Source of the DNA: Bacillota bacterium
Lineage (GTDB): Bacteria > Vulcanimicrobiota > JAJTBE01
Length of the DNA stretch: 32,386 nt
NCBI GenBank assembly: GCA_021287065.1
Contig: JAJTBE010000052.1
Span: forward strand, 1-32,386
Direction of reading: 5' to 3'
In this document: positions 30,163-32,386 of the stretch, one piece after another
Layout of the letters: every line of letters starts with the position of its first letter
Position numbering within the stretch: position 1 is the first letter of the stretch
The notes under the pieces: generated by a model
Told to the model about the DNA's origin: nothing
Databases searched by the model: none
Seen by the model: only the letters and a program-made list of their open reading frames with translations
Translations under genes and position numbers: made by a program

Positions 30163-30962
30163 ACTGCAGCCTCCCTGTTGAGGCCCTTGCCGTATTTTCT
30201 AACAATAAAAAGAATCAGCGAAGAAAAAAGAATCATGACCAGTGCAATGGAAACCGCAGTTTCTATGTTGCCGGTGCTAAGTTCCAGATATACGCTTGTG
30301 GTGAGAACCTCGGTTTTCAGTCTTGTAGCTCCGGCAAAAATAAGTATGGGTCCGAATTCTCCAAGTGCTTTTGCCCAGCAAAGGGTAAAAGCTGAAATCA
30401 GACCCGGCAGAACCTGAGGCAGGAGAACTTTTACAAAAGCCTGCCATCTGGTGCATCCAAGGGTCATAGCTACATTTTCGTAACGTACATTCACCTGTTC
30501 AAAAACCGCTCTTGTTATTCTGACTGCAAATGCTGTTATAACGGTAATCTGTGCGATAATAACAGCCGGTACTTCGTAGATAACTGCAAAACTCAGTTTT
30601 TCCGGCATAAGCCTGAATAGAAGAAGCAGGCTCAAACCCACAACTACAGGGGGAAGAACAATAGGAATATCAAGGATAGCTTCAACTGCGGATTTTCCCC
30701 TGAAATTGTATCTTGTAAGGATGTAGCCGATGGGAACTGCCATCAGCAGCGCTGCCACCGCTGAGATCGACGAACTGAACAGACTCAGCTTCAGCGCATA
30801 TCTGATTTCTTCCTGAGCGATTATTTTATGCAGAAACTCAGGTTTTATATATGTAAAATCACATATAAGCAAAGCTATGGTAAAAAGCAGATAAATGCTT
30901 CCCAACAGGAAAAAACACGCTGTAAGCGTGTAATCCCAAATATGTGCTTTCGAAATTTTCAT
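30159..30962 (-). CDS. modB: ABC transporter permease, molybdate/tungstate type (267 aa)
   Basis: Six hydrophobic helices are visible. The ABC-permease EAA loop reads ENVAMTLGCTRWQAFVKVLLP (about 186-206), and conserved family segments DIPIVLPPVVVGLSLL and LCWAKALGEFGPILIFAG are present. The segment ALGEFGP is characteristic of ModB/CysT-type oxyanion permeases. It begins three bases after the binding-protein stop and ends in an ATGA overlap with the ATPase gene, so the transporter is translated as one unit. Confidence 0.88.
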   Translation of the reverse strand: MKISKAHIWDYTLTACFFLLGSIYLLFTIALLICDFTYIKPEFLHKIIAQEEIRYALKLSLFSSSISAVAALLMAVPIGYILTRYNFRGKSAVEAILDIPIVLPPVVVGLSLLLLFRLMPEKLSFAVIYEVPAVIIAQITVITAFAVRITRAVFEQVNVRYENVAMTLGCTRWQAFVKVLLPQVLPGLISAFTLCWAKALGEFGPILIFAGATRLKTEVLTTSVYLELSTGNIETAVSIALVMILFSSLILFIVRKYGKGLNREAAV

Positions 30963-30965
30963 CTT

Positions 30966-31763
30966 TTACTTTACGATATAACCGTTTGCGGAAAAAACTG
31001 CTTTTCCTGTTTTTGACTGAAGAAATCTGGCAAATTTCACCGCTGTTTCAGTTTTTTTGGAAGTTTTGATGACTGCCGCCGCAAGTATTGAATTAACTCC
31101 CTTAAACTGGGGCACATCCACTTTGTCCAGTTCTGCATACTGAACCATCATTGAATTCCATATAATACCTGCATCAACGGTGCCAAGTTTTATATCGTTG
31201 GCTACATCAGTAACCGTAGCTTTTGTTACGACCACATTGGCGGAAATATCTTTCCACAGCCCTGCTTTTTCCATAATTTCCTTTGTAACTCTGCCGATTG
31301 AAGCGACCTGATAATTGGCAAGACAGAGCCTGATATTTTTTGAGGAAAGATCCTTCAGTGATTTAACTGATTTGGGATTCCCTTTTTTCACCGCAATAAC
31401 GGGATATGTGGAAGCAATATTAAAAACCTCTCCGCATAGCTGTTTTTGTTTGAGAAGATCGATATAATCCGTATCGATGGGGATGTAGAGGTCTCCTTTG
31501 CCTGAAGCCTGAATGTTTGAGAGCAGGGTGCCGGATCCGCCGAACTGAACTTCGATTCTGGTCCCTGTTTCCTTTTCAAACTTCTTTGCCAGTTCCTCCA
31601 CCGGAACCCTGCCGACGGCAGCACAGTAAACAAGAATGGAATCACCCTTTTCAGCAGCAAAAACAGAATCTCCCCTGGAGTCTGGTGATAAAAGGGATCC
31701 TCCGATCCCTCCGTAAATCGCTGATAATAAAAATACTATAAAAAATAAATAAATTTTCCGCAT
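30966..31763 (-). CDS. modA: Molybdate/tungstate-type periplasmic binding protein (265 aa)
   Basis: ATG 31763 is chosen because GAGG precedes it and it starts a clean signal peptide: MRKIYLFFIVFLL, then a cleavage region ending VFA-AEKG near residue 37. The mature part has ILVYCAAVGRVPVEELAKKF and IEVQFGGSGTLLSNI, the ModA-type oxyanion-binding start; then GDLYIPIDTDY and DVANDIKLGTVDAGIIWNS. It delivers the oxyanion to ModBC. Molybdate, tungstate or another oxyanion cannot be separated by eye. It is the first gene of the eight-gene operon. Confidence 0.88.
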   Translation of the reverse strand: MRKIYLFFIVFLLSAIYGGIGGSLLSPDSRGDSVFAAEKGDSILVYCAAVGRVPVEELAKKFEKETGTRIEVQFGGSGTLLSNIQASGKGDLYIPIDTDYIDLLKQKQLCGEVFNIASTYPVIAVKKGNPKSVKSLKDLSSKNIRLCLANYQVASIGRVTKEIMEKAGLWKDISANVVVTKATVTDVANDIKLGTVDAGIIWNSMMVQYAELDKVDVPQFKGVNSILAAAVIKTSKKTETAVKFARFLQSKTGKAVFSANGYIVK

Positions 31764-31880
31764 ATAAAAAAACCTCATCATACCGCAACGCACTATGCAC
31801 CTTGTAACGCAAAGCTTCAGCTTTACTGTCCCCAAAAAAACCGCCGCCTGCGCCTTCTAATCCCAAACAACTCAAATCCC
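31764..31880 (-). promoter_or_regulatory. Leader/promoter region of the modABC operon (no clear consensus)
   Basis: This 117-base region separates the operon start from the repeat block. On the minus strand TATGAT (about 31788-31783) could be a -10 element, but no good -35 lies at 17 bases. The palindrome AAAGCT-tc-AGCTTT (31811-31824) could be an operator. It does not match the ModE site as I know it, and I see no molybdenum-cofactor riboswitch-like fold. Confidence 0.3.
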
Positions 31881-32130
31881 CAGCCCAATACTCCTGTTTT
31901 TCAAGGAGGGAGGTTCGGAGGGAAACCCGCTATTCCAAAAAAGCGTGGTTCCCTCTGACGGTCCCCAAATCCCCGTCGGTCCTAACCCCTCCGGTCGGTC
32001 CCCAATTCCAAAAGTTTTGGGAAGGAGGTCCGGAGGAAACTTTTTTCAAAAAGTTTTCTCTGGGAGCTGGGCAAACCGACACAACCCTCGTGAGCGTTCA
32101 GAAAAATCCAGGCTTTAATTCAGTGGCATT
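31881..32130 (-). repeat. Copy D of the palindrome-rich repeat (complete, inverted)
   Basis: Read on the minus strand it starts TGCCACTGAATTAAAGCC (from 32130) and runs through GTTTGCCCAGCTC, AACTTTTTGAAAAAAGTT, CCAAAACTTTTGG and three GGACCG(A/T)C blocks. A long AGGGAACCACGC…GTTTCCCT stem and CTCCTTGAAAAACAGGAG follow, ending at 31881. Order and sequence match copy B closely. It lies directly upstream of the mod operon promoter region and abuts a REP-like unit. Confidence 0.75.
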
Positions 32131-32133
32131 GAG

Positions 32134-32180
32134 GGCGAACCTGCGGGTTCGCGTCGGGGTTGCAAACCCCTCCTACGATC
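32134..32180 (+). repeat. REP-like palindromic unit, copy 3
   Basis: CGAACC-tgcg-GGTTCG (32136-32151) and GGGGTT-gca-AACCCC (32156-32170), followed by CTCCTACGATC, repeat the two-hairpin layout of the units at 277 and 486. It is nearly identical to copy 2 apart from paired changes in the first stem. Confidence 0.78.
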
Positions 32181-32261
32181 CCTGGCAAATGCTTGCCGCA
32201 ATTGGGTTTGCCTTGCTGTCTCCACCCAATTCATATAAATTATAAAAATAATTTATATTTC

Positions 32262-32386
32262 CAGCCCGACTACTCTTGTTTTTCAAGGAGGGAGGTTCGG
32301 AGGGAAACCTCGCTTTTTTAAAAAAGCGTGGTTCCCTCTGACGGTCCCCAAATCCCCGTCGGTCCTAACCCCTCCGGTCGGTCCCC
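32262..32386 (-). repeat. Copy E of the palindrome-rich repeat, running off the right edge
   Basis: From CAGCCCGACTACTC to the window end it matches copy D almost base for base over about 110 bases (GTTTTTCAAGGAGGGAGG onward), in the same orientation. A 22-base AT palindrome lies just before it (about 32234-32256). The window therefore ends inside a direct repeat. Confidence 0.75.

Noticed and set aside
31881-32386. Possible CRISPR array because of spaced direct repeats D and E
   Set aside because: Only two long, imperfect copies of a palindrome-rich repeat are present, with no regular short repeat-spacer pattern and no cas genes.
1-32386. tRNA, rRNA or known riboswitch genes
   Set aside because: On reading both strands I saw no cloverleaf with T-loop GTTCGAATC-type sequence, no rRNA segment and no recognisable riboswitch core. 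A covariance-model search would be needed to exclude diverged ones.

Overview
The window reads as chromosomal DNA of a Gram-negative-type, free-living bacterium with moderate AT content, clear Shine-Dalgarno sites and occasional TTG/GTG starts. Housekeeping genes (polA, rpsA, a SEDS cell-wall polymerase, lipM, pilT) are bacterial. Several architectures are unusual: REC-PAS-DUF835, a degenerate-GGDEF histidine kinase, and a divergent Pol I. Together with many short palindromic repeats they suggest an uncultivated lineage. I cannot name the phylum from sequence alone. Both window edges fall in repetitive DNA (a transposase fragment on the left, a repeat copy on the right), which fits an assembly contig broken at repeats.

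Layout. 1-1031: the C-terminal end of a REP-associated tyrosine transposase (RAYT), then a cluster of REP-like palindromes and a partial copy of a second repeat family. 1032-4540: a phage-derived island driven by a textbook sigma-70 promoter. It holds two zinc-ribbon genes, a MITE-like insertion with another repeat nested in it, two unknown small genes, a terminase small subunit, and a terminase large subunit split into separate ATPase and nuclease reading frames. No portal, capsid or tail gene follows. 4641-6835: pilT and a degenerate pilT paralogue. 6941-7702: an SDR oxidoreductase. 7703-8539: noncoding, filled by a second MITE copy, another repeat copy and a terminator. 8540-13042 (minus): ribosomal protein S1 and DNA polymerase I. 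13185-17105 (minus): two GT-C membrane glycosyltransferases. 17167-19152 (minus): a large SPFH/flotillin-like protein. 19245-20081 (minus): LipM octanoyltransferase. 20180-21574 (plus): REC-PAS-DUF835. 21579-23523 (minus): an ECF sigma factor, an overlooked 38-residue ORF and an anti-sigma factor, translationally coupled. 23732-25033 (plus): FtsW/RodA. 25027-31763 (minus): a tight eight-gene operon, modA-modB-modC-pgeF-phoB-like-phoR-like-degenerate GGDEF kinase-corrinoid protein. 31764-32386: repeats again.

The most distinctive content is as follows. (1) The orphan, split terminase island beside two pilus-retraction ATPase genes. (2) Three interlocking noncoding repeat families, including a MITE pair whose central hairpin shows compensatory base changes. 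(3) A Pol I whose 5'-nuclease is intact but whose polymerase active site departs from consensus at many normally invariant positions. (4) A PilT paralogue that lost its Asp- and His-box residues. (5) The 38-residue ORF between sigma and anti-sigma.
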